Below are positions 30,514-41,900 of a DNA stretch of 64,000 nt, one piece after another (positions within the stretch are counted from its first letter, which is position 1; every line of letters begins with the position of its first letter). This stretch comes from Ascaphus truei (Eukaryota; Chordata; Amphibia; Anura; Ascaphidae). The stretch is taken from contig CM071571.1 of NCBI GenBank assembly GCA_036426205.1, forward strand, positions 117,767,977 to 117,831,976. The letters run 5' to 3'. The notes under the pieces are model-generated. The model was not told the DNA's origin and did no database searches. It saw only the letters and a list, made by a program, of their open reading frames with translations. Both the position numbers and the translations under genes were made by a program.

Positions 30514-31012
30514 ATTAATCATAATCACTAAATTCACTAATATTACTTTAAGGAATTTATTATTGTTAGCTAAATATACAGGTAAACCCCGTTATAGCGC
30601 GGTCCTCGGGGTCCACCCCGAGACCACCGCGCTAGTAACAGGGTCGCGCTAATTTTTTTTAAAAATGGCCGCCGCGCGCCTGATCGATGCTCCGGTCCGG
30701 TTGCTAGGGCCGCCTGGTTACCAGGGCTTGTGACAGGTAGGCCAGACCAGCCTGTGACACACCCGCTATGCCACCTCCTCTTGGCTGGTGAGCGAGCTGC
30801 TCCTGCCCGGCTCCTCCCTCCTGGCCCTGCGGCTCCTTCCCAGATGAGATCCACCTCCTGCCTGGCAGTGACGTGTCCCTTACCTGGCGGCTTGTGCGGG
30901 GTAAGGAGAGGTGCAGTACCGGGGAAGGAAGATCTGGGCCTGCGGTGTGAGAGGATCCGGAGAGCTGAATGTGTAGCGAGGTCCCCTTTGCGTCTCTCAC
31001 ATGTGTGCCAAC

Positions 31013-31132
31013 ACCCCCCCTCCTCCCGACACCCCCCCATCCTCACGACACCCCCCCCTCCTCCTGACACACCCCCTCCTCCCGACACCCCCCCTCCTCC
31101 CGACACCCCCCCTCCTCCCGACACCCCCCCAC
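31013..31132. repeat. Tandem array CCTCCTCCCGACACCCC
   Basis: About six units of 17-19 bp. It gives proline-rich or glycine-rich open frames that are not genes. Confidence 0.85.
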
Positions 31133-31189
31133 TCCTGATGCCAGCTCCGCTCCGATCTCAGCAGCCGACACCAAAGGTAGGGAGTGGGA

Positions 31190-31822
31190 GGTGTGGTGTA
31201 GTGTGCTGTGAGAGTGTGTTGTGAGAGCTGTGTGCTGTGAGAGTGTGCTGTGAGTGCTGTGTGGTGTGAGAGCTGAGTGCTGTGTGAGCAGTGTGCAGTT
31301 TAGAGATTGTGCAGTGTGTGCAGTGTGTGCAGTGAGTGCTGGGAGTGTGTGCAGTGTGTGCAGTGTGTGCAGTTTGTGCAGTGTAGAGTGTGTGCAGTGA
31401 GTGCTGGGAGTGTGTGCAGTGTGTGCAGTGTAGTGTGTGCAGTGAGTGCAGTGTAGAGTGTGTGCAGTGAGTGCTGGGAGTGTGTGCAGTGTAGAGTGTG
31501 TGCATTGTGTGCAGTGTAGAGTGTGTGCAGTGTGTGCAGTGTAGAGTGTGTGTAGTGTATGCAGTGTAGAGTGTGTGCAGTGTGTGCAGGGTAGAGTGTG
31601 TGTAGTAAGTGCTGGGAGTGTGTGCAGTGTGTACAGTGTGTGCAGTGTAGAGTGTGTGCAGTATAGAGTGTGTGCAGTGTGTGCAGTGTGTGCAGTGTGT
31701 GCAGTGTGTGCAGTGTGTGCAGTGTGCTGTGAGCAGTTTGTGTAGTGTGTGCAGTGTGTGCAGTGTGTGTAGTGTGTGCAGTGTGTGCAGTGTGTGCAGT
31801 GTGTGCAGTGTGTGCAGTGTGT
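31190..31822. repeat. Minisatellite GTGTGCAGT, 9-bp unit
   Basis: Over 60 degenerate copies of a GTGTGCAGT unit with GTGAGTGCTGGGA and GTAGAGT variants. It ends in a T-run at 31821-31834. Confidence 0.9.
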
Positions 31823-32424
31823 TTTTTTTTTTTTTAAACGGGAGCCACGTGAAAACCGCGTTATAACCGATTTCGCGGTATAACGGGGCGCGCTATAACG
31901 GGGTTTACCTGTATATATTATTCACTACTAGTAGAATAAATAATAATACATCACTTTATCATTTATATTTAGATCAAAATTAAAATGTAATACTTAGTTA
32001 AGCACTTTATTTAATTAATACATTTGATACTAGATATTGTATATCCAAAATGGTCATATATATATATTCAATTATGCAGATATAATCTTGGGGGTACAAC
32101 TTCCTCGCAATAATTTACAATTAGTTTTTTATTCATTATTTAAACATAGAGGAATCATGTCTTTTCTCATAGACTATTTAGGGAAAATTAACAGGATATA
32201 TGTTATAACCTTGCTACGATCCAAATTTTAATTAATTTGTCTTTCAATATGGTTTTTATGGTATGTAGTTAGACATTTTTAATATATTTTGTATAGAATC
32301 TTATTTGTTATGTATAATATGTCGTCCATCTCTCTCCGTCATTAGCACTAATTAAAGAAGTTTGTGTAGCTTTGACAGAGAGGGATATATAAAGAAGGGA
32401 CACCGGAGCATACCATACTCAACC

Positions 32425-32462
32425 CTGACGAAGACGGATCACCGTTGAAACGCGTAGAGTTG
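32425..32462 (+). ncRNA. Hammerhead-like ribozyme motif (PLE copy 3)
   Basis: Exact CTGACGA core, then an AGACGG ATC ACCGTT hairpin, GAAA, and CGCGTA before the expected cleavage position. Helix I can pair partly (CAAC with GTTG, one bulge). One of the two best core matches in the window. Confidence 0.6.
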
Positions 32463-32887
32463 CCGGGAGGACCAGTTTCACTGAAGCACCAGGAACCGGA
32501 AGTGACATAGAACACCGATCAGTACGGCAAGTGACTGTCGCGGACACCGGAGGTTGCGGAACATCATGAACTGGTCTGTGCCCATGTTTTAAACTTGTTG
32601 TATGAAATCACATTCCTGATATTTTACATAAAACAACATTTTGAAAAATAAGTTTTTTTGAAAATTGTGATGACTTCATGGTGGTAAGGACGCTTAAGGA
32701 TACCATTACATGCCTGAGACAGGCACTGAAATGTAAGTGCATATGTCACCATTTACAGATACAAGCATTGTGTTGTGAACTTGCTTCACTATTGTGCTCT
32801 TTTTCATTTTCTTCCTATGAAACGAGGTGCGCTGACTATTTTGGACATCTAATTTAACACTAATAAAGAAGTAATACTTAAAAGAAA

Positions 32888-33688
32888 TGTAGCCATGCTG
32901 TAAAATGGACTACAGTCATCTCCACTGCTGACTGTAAGGCCTGGTAAGTTATGGGCATGCCAGCAGTAATTATGGAGGTTTGCCCACACACCCTGGTGAG
33001 GTGCCCTATGTATAGATGGGAGTGGTCACATGCTCTGAATCCATAATTAGTGATGTCAGTGTTGTGCCTTCCCCCAGAGTACACATAAGGCACAGCACTG
33101 CTAAAAAGTTAGTGGTTCAGAGGTTATGAGAGGAGTTCAGTTGGTAGTTGGAGTAAGGAGCTAGTCTGAGTACAGACTTGGGAGAATGCAGCTCATAAGA
33201 CTGTGACCAGGGACCTGGCACAGGGAATATCTCTCTAAGGGGAGATAGGGAATCCACCAATTTGGGAAAAGACACCTTTCAAAGGGAAGTGCGGTGAACA
33301 TGAGCGGCTGAGTACAACCGCTGTAAGGGGCATCTGGCCCGCCGCAAGTCAATAAAGATGATCTTGTTTAATCATACCCTCGTGTGTAAGTGTGGAGTGA
33401 TTACACAGAGGAGTGCACCACAGAGGAGTTCCTCACCAGGACCATCCACAAGCGGACGCTGGAATCCTGATGAGGTGGAGGCGCTGCACTGGATCTAGGT
33501 AGGACTTAAGTACACTACCTCAGCTGCCTGTCTGGGTTGGCAATCCCCACACAACATCATGCGGGAGACTCAGGAGTCCTGTTGCCAACAGGTGCACCAC
33601 CAGACACTACACTGTAATGGGGACTGGTTAGACCACAGGGGCCAATGTGAGATTGGGTGGGTCAGGCTAGGCCAGAAAATCCGTTAGA
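32888..33688 (+). repeat. 5' LTR
   Basis: Starts TGTAGCCATGC, contains CAATAAAGATG (about 33350) and GTGGAGGCGCTGCAC (about 33474), and ends CCGTTAGA where the 3' LTR has CCGTTACA. Confidence 0.85.
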
Positions 33689-33689
33689 T

Positions 33690-33710
33690 TTGGAGGCGCT
33701 GCTGAGAGAC
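33690..33710 (+). promoter_or_regulatory. Primer binding site
   Basis: TTGGAGGCGCTGCTGAG follows the 5' LTR at once. TGG at its start is complementary to the CCA end of a tRNA. I cannot name the tRNA. Confidence 0.5.
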
Positions 33711-34143
33711 CTGTCAACAGGACAGGCTTTTGCTAGGCACATTGAGAAACAGGGAGAGTGTCTGCTGCCACTTTGTGCTGTGTTGGGACAGACTTAGGGG
33801 TAGTCAGGGGGCTGATGGAGTTTGTCAGCTCGCAGGGATGACCTAGGGGCCTGAAAGGAGTTGGGGGTTTGGAGCCGGGCTATAGCTGTCCTAGTCACCT
33901 TGAGGCAGTGCTAGTTGGTAGGATGCCTAAAGGAATAGCCTGTTAACGTGGTCAGGAATTCTGAAGAGGGTCTGCAATAGGCTAGCCAACAGTAGGTAGA
34001 CGCCCAAGTACTGCATGGAAGAGCAAGAGTACTCTAGCCCATTCCAGACCACTTACCGAAGGGAGCACAGATTGGTAGGAAGGAGACACAGCAGACACAG
34101 AGAGAGTGAGCCTAGCCTGAGGTAGTGCATACACGAATCCAGC

Positions 34144-35810
34144 CTACATTAGGTACACAAGGTGGTGAATCAAGGTAATCTTTATTGTACCGGTGTGGTA
34201 GCTGCCCCGCAGAGAGGAGCTCCATGTACAATAATCATAAGTACAGTGAAAGAATGGTGACCGCAAGAATGGAGGATCCGCGCGTGCGGAAGGTCCAAGA
34301 TGGCGGACGGAGGCTAATAGAGAGAGCGCACATGGCGTGTGTGCGGGTGAAGAGCATGCTACGGAAATGACTTTCACGAGCCTGCTGTGGAGTGGTGCTA
34401 AGGCTGTAGCCGCACCGTTTTGGTCCTGCCTAGGACCCTGGGGTGCTACCCTGGAGGACAGTGTTGAGGACATTGTGATTGTGGCTGGTGGAAAAGAAGG
34501 ATATGCTTGCCAGCCGGTGAGCGCTATACAAAAGGCTACCTCAGTTGCTAAAGTGATTGGAAATGCAAACCAAGATGGCGGCTCCCGCTTCCCTGGGAGA
34601 TCGCGTGGGCTCGTTGCAGAGGATTCTGCAGTTGCAAAAGTTGCAGACAGTTGGCAGGGATTGGCGCCAAAGAAAGAACCCCACCCTGTTGGGGGTAATG
34701 GCGCGAAAGCTGTGGCCGCGCCCTCCAGGACTGTGAAAGGTGTGGCCTCAATTAAAGGACATCCTATTAAGCTGTGGGACCCGCCCATAATTGCTACTAT
34801 TGGGGGTGGTTTCCAGCTTGTCAGATGAGGGTGGAGCTAGTCAAGGGAGTGGCTGGTAACTCAACACCTGCTTGCCAGTCACGCGGAGCCAGTTCCCAGA
34901 ACAGACCGCTGCTGCAAGTATCTCCTACTAAGACAATGGCCTGTCCACAAGAAGCGACTGCCATGGTATCTACCAGCCATATTCAGTACCAGGAGGCTTA
35001 CTGGTGATTCGGGTGGCGGGCACCGAGACTGTGGTGTGCCTCTGTCTACAATGCAGGCTACTCGGCGGTACCGTGGGCACGGCGGCGCGCTGCCCGCAAT
35101 GTGGTACACAGTACTTGTGGCCTATGCCTACATTTGTGCCCATCCAGACTATCGAACCCGCGGTGGATACGGCTAGGCTGTCTGCCGGGTCCCCCGGTGC
35201 ACTGTGGAAAGAAGGTGCAGATCCCAGAGAATGGGGATTGGGACCGGTTGCTAAGGCCGAGCCCGAGGAGAAAGGAGCGGTCGGTCAGCGTACCGACCGA
35301 GAGACTAAAAGGCGGTCGCCGCGAACAGTGACCCCGAGCAGAGTAGGAACAGATTCCTCTGATGAGGGACCCAGAGTGTCGTCCGGTGCAGTGATCTGAC
35401 CCTTGGCAGTATCCTGTGGAGAAAACGGGAGGAATTTGCCACTTACCGGGAGTATCGGTGAGAGGAGTCGGGTGTCGCCAGTGGAGCGGAAGGCCGAGAG
35501 GCGAAGTCCTTCCATTCCTGGGACCGGCGGGTCCAGCGGTGACGGACGATCCACGCCCACCCTGCGGAGCGGTAAGAGCAGCCCTTGTTCTCACCAGGCT
35601 CTGGTGACGGCATCCGTGGAGGAGAGGCGGTGTCAGGCCCAGGCGGCACAAGAGAAGGCAGCGGAACTTCCGGACGTCGTCCTGGAAGAAGAGATCCCGC
35701 ATGGGGATCCATCTCAAGATGGCGGAGTTTCCGGTTCACTTCCGGCGGAGGTAGCAGAACGACCGGAGAGATGACAACGATGCCTCGGTGATCGGGCAGT
35801 GCTTCCCGAT
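34144..35810 (+). other. Internal region with short frames, one zinc-ribbon-like
   Basis: Frames of 163 (34337), 131 (35004) and 123 (35403) codons follow one another. The 35004 frame holds CLCLQCRLLGGTVGTAARCPQCG, shown here only as CLQC and CPQCG, a CxxC...CxxC zinc-ribbon-like pattern, and the 35403 frame continues it in phase after one stop at 35397. They may be remnants of one Ser/Arg/Glu-rich protein. Function unknown. Confidence 0.35.
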
Positions 35811-36021
35811 CACCTGTGACAACAAAGAGCTGGCAGGCTGCGAGGAGAGTCGAGAAGGGTGAGGCTAAGCCAGCGGAGAGTCCTCGCAGTGATTCTGGAC
35901 ACTCTAAGGGTAGAGAGCGGGTCGGAACCCCGCGGATACCATTTGCCCGTCCATATGCCCAAACCATGCCCTAGATAAAGCCCCTGTCCCCGTCACCTTT
36001 TCCCGTGGGTCCTCATCCAGT

Positions 36022-36915
36022 TTGGGAATGTCGGGAGGGTCCCAGGGAACTTCGGAGGAACGGACTTGGGAGAGACTGGCGAGTTATACGTCCGATGATG
36101 GGTCGGTGGGGGGAGGCTATTCGGGGGAGGCATCCATGAGTAGTTGGAGCCCTAGCGTGGCTATCGTGAAGTTGGAGGAAAGGCCAAAGCGTGTGGGGTG
36201 GCCTAAGTCCCGATCTACTGGGACATCGGGGGTGTCTTCTTGGGGGGACACAGAGGAGGGAGATTCCCTAGAATCAGAGCCCGAGAAGGTTAGGGAGACC
36301 CGGTGGTGGGCCCCATTATTCGAGGGTTATGTGGGATGGATGGACCGCACTCGGTTTCTACTACAAAGGGAGGATGTAGTAGATTACTGGTGGGCAAAGG
36401 GAGAATTTACCGCAGAGAAACGGCAAAAGGAGATGCAGGAGCGGTGGTTTCAAATCTGTCACGGCAGTATAGAGCCCAAGGGTCCCATTATACTGACAGA
36501 CCCTGTGGACCCAGATGAGCCCCTGTCATGGGTATTGCCAGGGAGGGCAGGGAATGCTAATTTGACTCGGTGCAGCGGGGCTGAGAGGGCTATTACCGCC
36601 CAGTACAAGTATTCCCATGGCCTGGAATATCCCTACGTTCCGGAACCCCTCATGCAGGAGATTGAGGATAATAGGGACAGGTGGTTACGAGAGACCATAG
36701 AAGAGTATATGGTAACTAAGGGGGGTGCCATTAAGGGCAGCAGAGCAGACGAGAGGATAGCGCACCTTATGCGGGTGTGGAGTATAGGCAGGAATGTCTA
36801 TAAGCATAAAATGGTGTATAGACCTGAAAGGGGGTTGCCACGTGATTACAGTGTGACAGTCCTGGACATGGGGGGTCGGGAAGTTAAGAAACCCGATCCT
36901 CGTCACTATTATTAG
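36022..36915 (+). CDS. Unknown 297-residue protein of the LTR element
   Basis: Intact frame ending 185 bp before the 3' LTR. The N-terminal third is Ser/Gly/Glu-rich and looks disordered. From about residue 95 it appears globular and Trp-rich: RWWAPLFEGYVGWMDRTRF, VVDYWWAKGEFTAE, RWFQICHGSIEPKGPI, then SHGLEYPYVPEPLMQEI and HLMRVWSIGRNVYK. I see no zinc knuckle, protease or RT motif. Position suggests a gag-like structural protein or a captured protein, but I do not recognise it. The lack of stops over nearly 900 bp and balanced composition argue for recent coding. The start is the first ATG in frame (GGAATGTCG near 36028 would also serve). Confidence 0.55.
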   Translation: MGMSGGSQGTSEERTWERLASYTSDDGSVGGGYSGEASMSSWSPSVAIVKLEERPKRVGWPKSRSTGTSGVSSWGDTEEGDSLESEPEKVRETRWWAPLFEGYVGWMDRTRFLLQREDVVDYWWAKGEFTAEKRQKEMQERWFQICHGSIEPKGPIILTDPVDPDEPLSWVLPGRAGNANLTRCSGAERAITAQYKYSHGLEYPYVPEPLMQEIEDNRDRWLRETIEEYMVTKGGAIKGSRADERIAHLMRVWSIGRNVYKHKMVYRPERGLPRDYSVTVLDMGGREVKKPDPRHYY

Positions 36916-37085
36916 GGGGAACAGGATGGCTGTTGCGTAAGTTAGTGGCTGCTGGTCAGGGCTTGCTTGGTGCAATGTTTTGTGGAATCTGTCAATGTTG
37001 TGAGTAATTATGTATGTCCTTCATTTTACAGTGCATCCTGAAGAAAGGTACTTCAAATTTAGGTCCCAGCCGGGGTTGGTGGGAT

Positions 37086-37100
37086 TCACCAGGGGGAGAA
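37086..37100 (+). promoter_or_regulatory. Polypurine tract
   Basis: AGGGGGAGAA directly before the 3' LTR, the expected plus-strand primer site. Confidence 0.65.
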
Positions 37101-37901
37101 TGTAGCCATGCTTTAAAATGGACTACAGTCATCTCTCCTGCTGACAGTAAGGCCTGGTAAGTTATGGGCATGCCAGCAGTAATTATGGAGGTTTGCCCTC
37201 ACACCCTGGTGAGGTGCCCTATGTATAGATGGGAGTGGTCACATGCTCTGAATCCATAATTAGTGATGTCAGAGTTGTGCCTGCCCCCAGAGTACACATA
37301 AGGCACAGCACTGCTAAAAAGTTAGTGGTTCAGAGGTTCTGAGAGGAGTTCAGTTGGTAGTTGGAGTAAGGAGCTAGTCTGAGTACAGACTTGGGAGAAT
37401 GCAGCTCATAAGACTGTGACCAGGGACCTGGCACAGGGAATATCTCTCTAAGGGGAGATAGGGAATCCACCAATTTGGGAAAAGACACCTTTCAAAGGGA
37501 AGTGCGGTGAACATGAGCGGCTGAGTACAACCGCTGTGAGGGGCAGCTGGCCCGCCACAAGTCAATAAAGATGATCTTGTTTAATCATACCCTCGTGTGT
37601 AAGTGTGGAGTGATTACACAGAGGAGTGCACCACAGAGGTGTTCCTCACCAGGACCATCCACAAGCAGACGCTGGGATCCTGATGAGGTGGAGGCGCTGC
37701 ACTGGATCTAGGTAGGACTCACGTACACTACCTCAGCTGCCTGTCTGGGTTGGCAATCCCCACACAACATCATGCGGGAGACTCAGGAGTCCTGTTGCCA
37801 ACAGGTGCACCACCAGACACTACACTGTAATGGGGACTGGTTAGACCACAGGGGCAAATGTGAGATTGGGTGTGTCAGGCTAGGCCAGAAAATCCGTTAC
37901 A
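37101..37901 (+). repeat. 3' LTR
   Basis: Same length as the 5' LTR, ends CCGTTACA, then the GAAA target duplicate. Confidence 0.85.
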
Positions 37902-37905
37902 GAAA

Positions 37906-38909
37906 TATGACTGGAATAGTTAGAGAAGACAAAAACTAAAGATACTATACAGTACTTACTAAGGAACAGCAGAATTATAATCTGCAAGTAAATGCCAACA
38001 CAAGTGCTGTTGCTGTTGCGGTGTGTAGAGGGGACTGGTGCAGCTTCTTAGAAAAAAGGACTCCTTTCTTTAAAAAGTAATGGAATCTGCACAGAAAGAA
38101 CAACAGAAATCCTCCTCGTGTGTAATATATTTATTCAAACTATTTCAGCAAAAATATAGAAAAAAAAACGCATTCACAAGGTAAAAAGAATTAAAAGCTT
38201 ATCGGAGAATAGAGCTACATACTGTATTTGAGACCTTTGAAAGGTTCCTATGGTGCCTCGCATTCATCTGCAGAAATGCAAGGCATAATAGTCGTCAAAT
38301 AGTAAATGAAGATACGTTTGCATATCTCTAATATTTACTTTCTAACAAGACTGTTTGTCCTGGAATTGATCAAAGAGATGCAGGCCAATATTTACAAACC
38401 AGTCTATGCCATAAGATGACTTCCAGTGATGGAAGATCAGAGCCAGAACGTACCTTATAGCAAAAAAACTGCTCAGTAAATATGGCCCATATTCTCCAGG
38501 GGTAAGGATCTACAAACGGGATCAAAGTCAGAGCAGAGCGCAGACATGAATGAAGTTAGGCAAGCCTTTATATGGGCAGGCAGCAGATGAAGAACAAACA
38601 GCAGGGCTGGAACAATATGACAGAACCAAACTGATATATTATGAATGACATCAAGAATATAATTAACTATATCCTGGCTAACACAAGGCATAGTTCACAA
38701 CAAATTGTGTCTGAATGCGTAGTAAAGAAGAAAACTGATTTTAAAAAAAAACATTCCACATCAATGGCTACAGGAACAGGAAAGCATTTTAACTAGCACT
38801 GAAAAATCACTTCAGCTTGCTCAACATATATTGGGACACTCGAACAGACAATTGTGAAGAACCTATGCAGATTATAGCTGAAAGCACAGAAAAAAAATTG
38901 TGTGTGCCA
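37906..38909. other. AT-rich intergenic DNA
   Basis: No gene or bounded repeat seen. The frame near 38473 (minus) has no recognisable motif. Confidence 0.5.
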
Positions 38910-38920
38910 ATCACATACAT

Positions 38921-41900
38921 TTTTTTTTTTTTTTTTCAAAAGATTTTTATTAGGCATATTCATTTATACATACATTGGGTTATGTTACATTTCTGGCCTA
39001 ATACAAATAGGTTTTCCTTGTTCGGTTAGGGTGGGGGGAGAAAGCACACTCAGGGCCACTTTTTGGTCCATGAGGTGTAGAGAAAGAGAGAAAAAGTATG
39101 GTGAGAGAAAGGGGGGTGGGGAGTTGGGGAGGGAAGGGGGGGAAGAGAGAGACAGAGTGGTCATCCCTCCCCTCGTCCGGCCGCTCTGCTTCTAATCTCC
39201 TCCAACCCTTAACTGTTTCTGTTATAGTGCAAGGGATTCTAATCTGAATCTTTCTAGTGAATTATCCAGGGTTCCCAGATTTTATAAAAACCCTTCGGTA
39301 GATCGTTTTAGAAAAGCCGTAAGTTTTTCCATCATCATTACCTCATTGAGTCTATTTTTCACCTTTTGTTTTGTGGGGGGCGCTGTCTTCTTCCAGGAGT
39401 ATGCTACCGAGCATCTTGCTGCTGTCAGAATAAAGGAGATTAATTTCCATACTGGGCAATCGATCTCCTCTATCGGTCTGCCCAGTATGAAGGTCAGTGG
39501 ATCCATAGGGATTGTGAGACCTGTGATCTCTTTTATTAAATCTTGTATTATAAGCCAGTATTTTTGAATCTCTGGACATAGCCACCAGATGTGAGCCATG
39601 TCCCCTCTATGTCCAAAGCCTCTCCAGCATAGGTCCGATGCCAGAGGGTAGATTTGCTTTAGTCTCACTGGGGTAAGATACCAGTGATACATTACTTTGT
39701 AAACATTCTCCTTCACTGTGGTACATATGGATGTTCCTGAGGCCGCGTCCCATATGTCTTCCCAGTCCTCCCGGTCTATAACTATGTTCAATTCCACTGC
39801 CCACTTGAGCATATAGTCGTGTGCGGTTGGATTTGCCGGATTCTCCATGACAGCATATATTTGCGTTATTAGACCTTTTTGATGTGCTCCGTCCTAGCAC
39901 AGTTTCTCGAATTTTGTGGGAAGGGGAAATTTCAACGTTGGGGAAATTTTTGGTAGGAAGTGTCGAATTTGGAGAAATTGGAATGTATCTAGGTGAGGTA
40001 CCTTCAATTTGGTGCGTAATTCTTGGAGACTCAGGAACTGTCCGTCGCTCAGCAGATCCGCGATCACCCTGACCCCCAATGATTTGAATATGTTGAATTG
40101 TTTAGTCTCACATCCTGGGTGGAATTTTGGATTGTTGAATAGTGGGGTTAGTTGTGAACTGAGGGAGAAGAGCTGGTATTTAATTTTAGTTTTCGTCCAT
40201 ATATCCCATGTGTGTCTCATCGCTCCCAGTTCGAATTTAGGCGCCATATCAGTGCCCCTGTCACCGCACCAAAGATAAGCTGGCAGAGAAGGCGTTCTGG
40301 AGTATTGAAATTCAATTGCTAGCCAACAGAGCTGGGTTGGGTCCGAGTTCCACATGACCGCCTGTCTTAATTGGGCTGCCTGATAATATTTAGCTATGTC
40401 TGGGAACCCCAATCCTCCTTTTGTCCTGGGCGCCATAAGAACCGAACTAGATACCCTGGGTCTCTTCCCTTGCCAGATAAATTGAAAAATGTTGTTCTGG
40501 ATAGTTTTTAGTTCAGAGCCAGGAATATGGATCGGGAGTGTCTGGAAGAAGTATAATAATCTAGGGAGTATATTCATTTTTACTGAGATCATCCTCCCGA
40601 TCCATGAGATCTGGTAGTTTTCCCAATTATCCAGGTCTTTTTTAATTTTCTTAAAGAGGTTTGGGTAGTTATTTTGGTAGAGAGAGCCGTAGTTCTTTGA
40701 TACATGTACTCCCAGGTATTTGATGTATGAAGGGCTCGACTTATAATTAAAGTTTTGTTTCAATGTCTGCATCTCTGGCTCTGATAAATTTAGGTTGAGG
40801 GCTTCTGATTTGTCACTATTAATTTTATAACCTGATATTTTACCAAATTCTCTTAATTCCTTGTGAAGATTGGGGAAAGAGATCTGGGGTTGTGTTAACG
40901 TTAGGATAACATCATCTGCGAATAACGAGACTTTATAGTTTTTGCCGCCAATCGGTACCCCCTGTATGTTTATGTTGTCTCGTATTCTAGACGCCAAAGG
41001 TTCAATTGTTAAGGAGAACAGGAGGGGAGATAGGGGGCAATCCTGTCTTGTTCCATTTGTTATACTGAATTTCTTAGCGGATCCACCCAGGAGTTTCACC
41101 ACCGCAGTTGGGCTGCGGTATAGCGCTCGGACCCCCTCTAGGTATTCTTCTTTGAAGCCGAATTTCTGCATTGTTTTGTCAAGAAATAGCCAATCGATTC
41201 TGTCGAACGCCTTCTCTGCATCTAAGCTTAACAAAACCGCTTTGGTAGCTGTGAGGTGGGCATGATCAAGGATATTGATAATTTGGCGGGTGTTATCTGA
41301 GGCTTGTCTGCCTGAGACAAACCCCACCTGGTTGTTGTGTATTAATCTCGGTAATATCGGATTCAGTCTATTTGCCAGGATTTTGCAGTAAAGCTTAAGA
41401 TCGTTGTTTAGTAGAGAGATTGGTCGGTAACTCCCACAGAGCAATGGGTCCCTACCCTCTTTGTGGATTATGGCTAGGTTGGCCTGCGTCATTGATGGGG
41501 GGATTGGGTTGCCCTCCATGAATGAGTTAAATAAGCAAAGCAGGTGTTTAGATAGAATCGGGGAGAACCTTTTATAATAGACATTGGAGAAGCCATCGGG
41601 GCCAAGGGCTTTCGAGATTTTTAATGTTTTTATTGCGGCCGCCAACTCTTCTTGGGTGATCTTTGCATTGAGTATCAGATTTTCCTCCTCTGTCAATGTG
41701 GGCAGGAGGCAATCCGATAGGTAATTACTGATGGGTTCCGAGGTGGGTATCCCCGCCTTCCCTCCCTCACCCTAAGGTTATATAATTTGGTATAAAATAC
41801 GGTAAATTCTTCCGCTATTTTCTGCTCATTATAGATTATTTCCCCTGATCCACTCTTTATCGCAGTGATCTGGGAACGTTTATGTATACCTCTAAGTTTG

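Larger units (their letters stand above)
30579..31911. mobile_element. Tigger/pogo-like non-autonomous element, 1333 bp
   Basis: Near-perfect 23-bp TIRs: CAGGTAAACCCCGTTATAG then CGCG, flanked by TA (30577-30578 and 31912-31913). The CAGG-start TIR with TA duplication resembles pogo/Tigger. The interior is GC-rich and holds two tandem arrays. It was inserted into the PLE. Confidence 0.75.
29255..32470 (+). mobile_element. Penelope-like element, decayed (copy 3), interrupted by Tigger-like element
   Basis: The RT part begins with PSYANLFMGKWEED and YKRFIDDILIIWRRG (the FIDD catalytic motif). Decayed thumb and linker follow, and then GIY-YIG traces at 30200-30510 (GVVYLLVCPCN-like after frame correction; near the end, LAPRVLNINIDLG). 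The sequence resumes after a 1333-bp DNA transposon and ends near a hammerhead-like motif at 32425. Many stops and indels: inactive. Confidence 0.7.
32888..37901 (+). mobile_element. Complete non-autonomous LTR retrotransposon, 5014 bp
   Basis: Two 801-bp LTRs (32888-33688 and 37101-37901) with TGTAG ... TTACA ends and a GAAA duplication on both sides (32884-32887, 37902-37905). The LTRs are over 97% alike by eye. The internal 3.4 kb has no reverse transcriptase, protease or integrase; instead it has frames of unknown function, the best at 36022-36915. It must depend on enzymes from another element. Confidence 0.85.

Noticed and set aside
30730..31866. Proline-rich and Cys/Val/Gln-rich frames
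   Set aside because: Artefacts of the C-rich and GTGTGCAGT tandem arrays.
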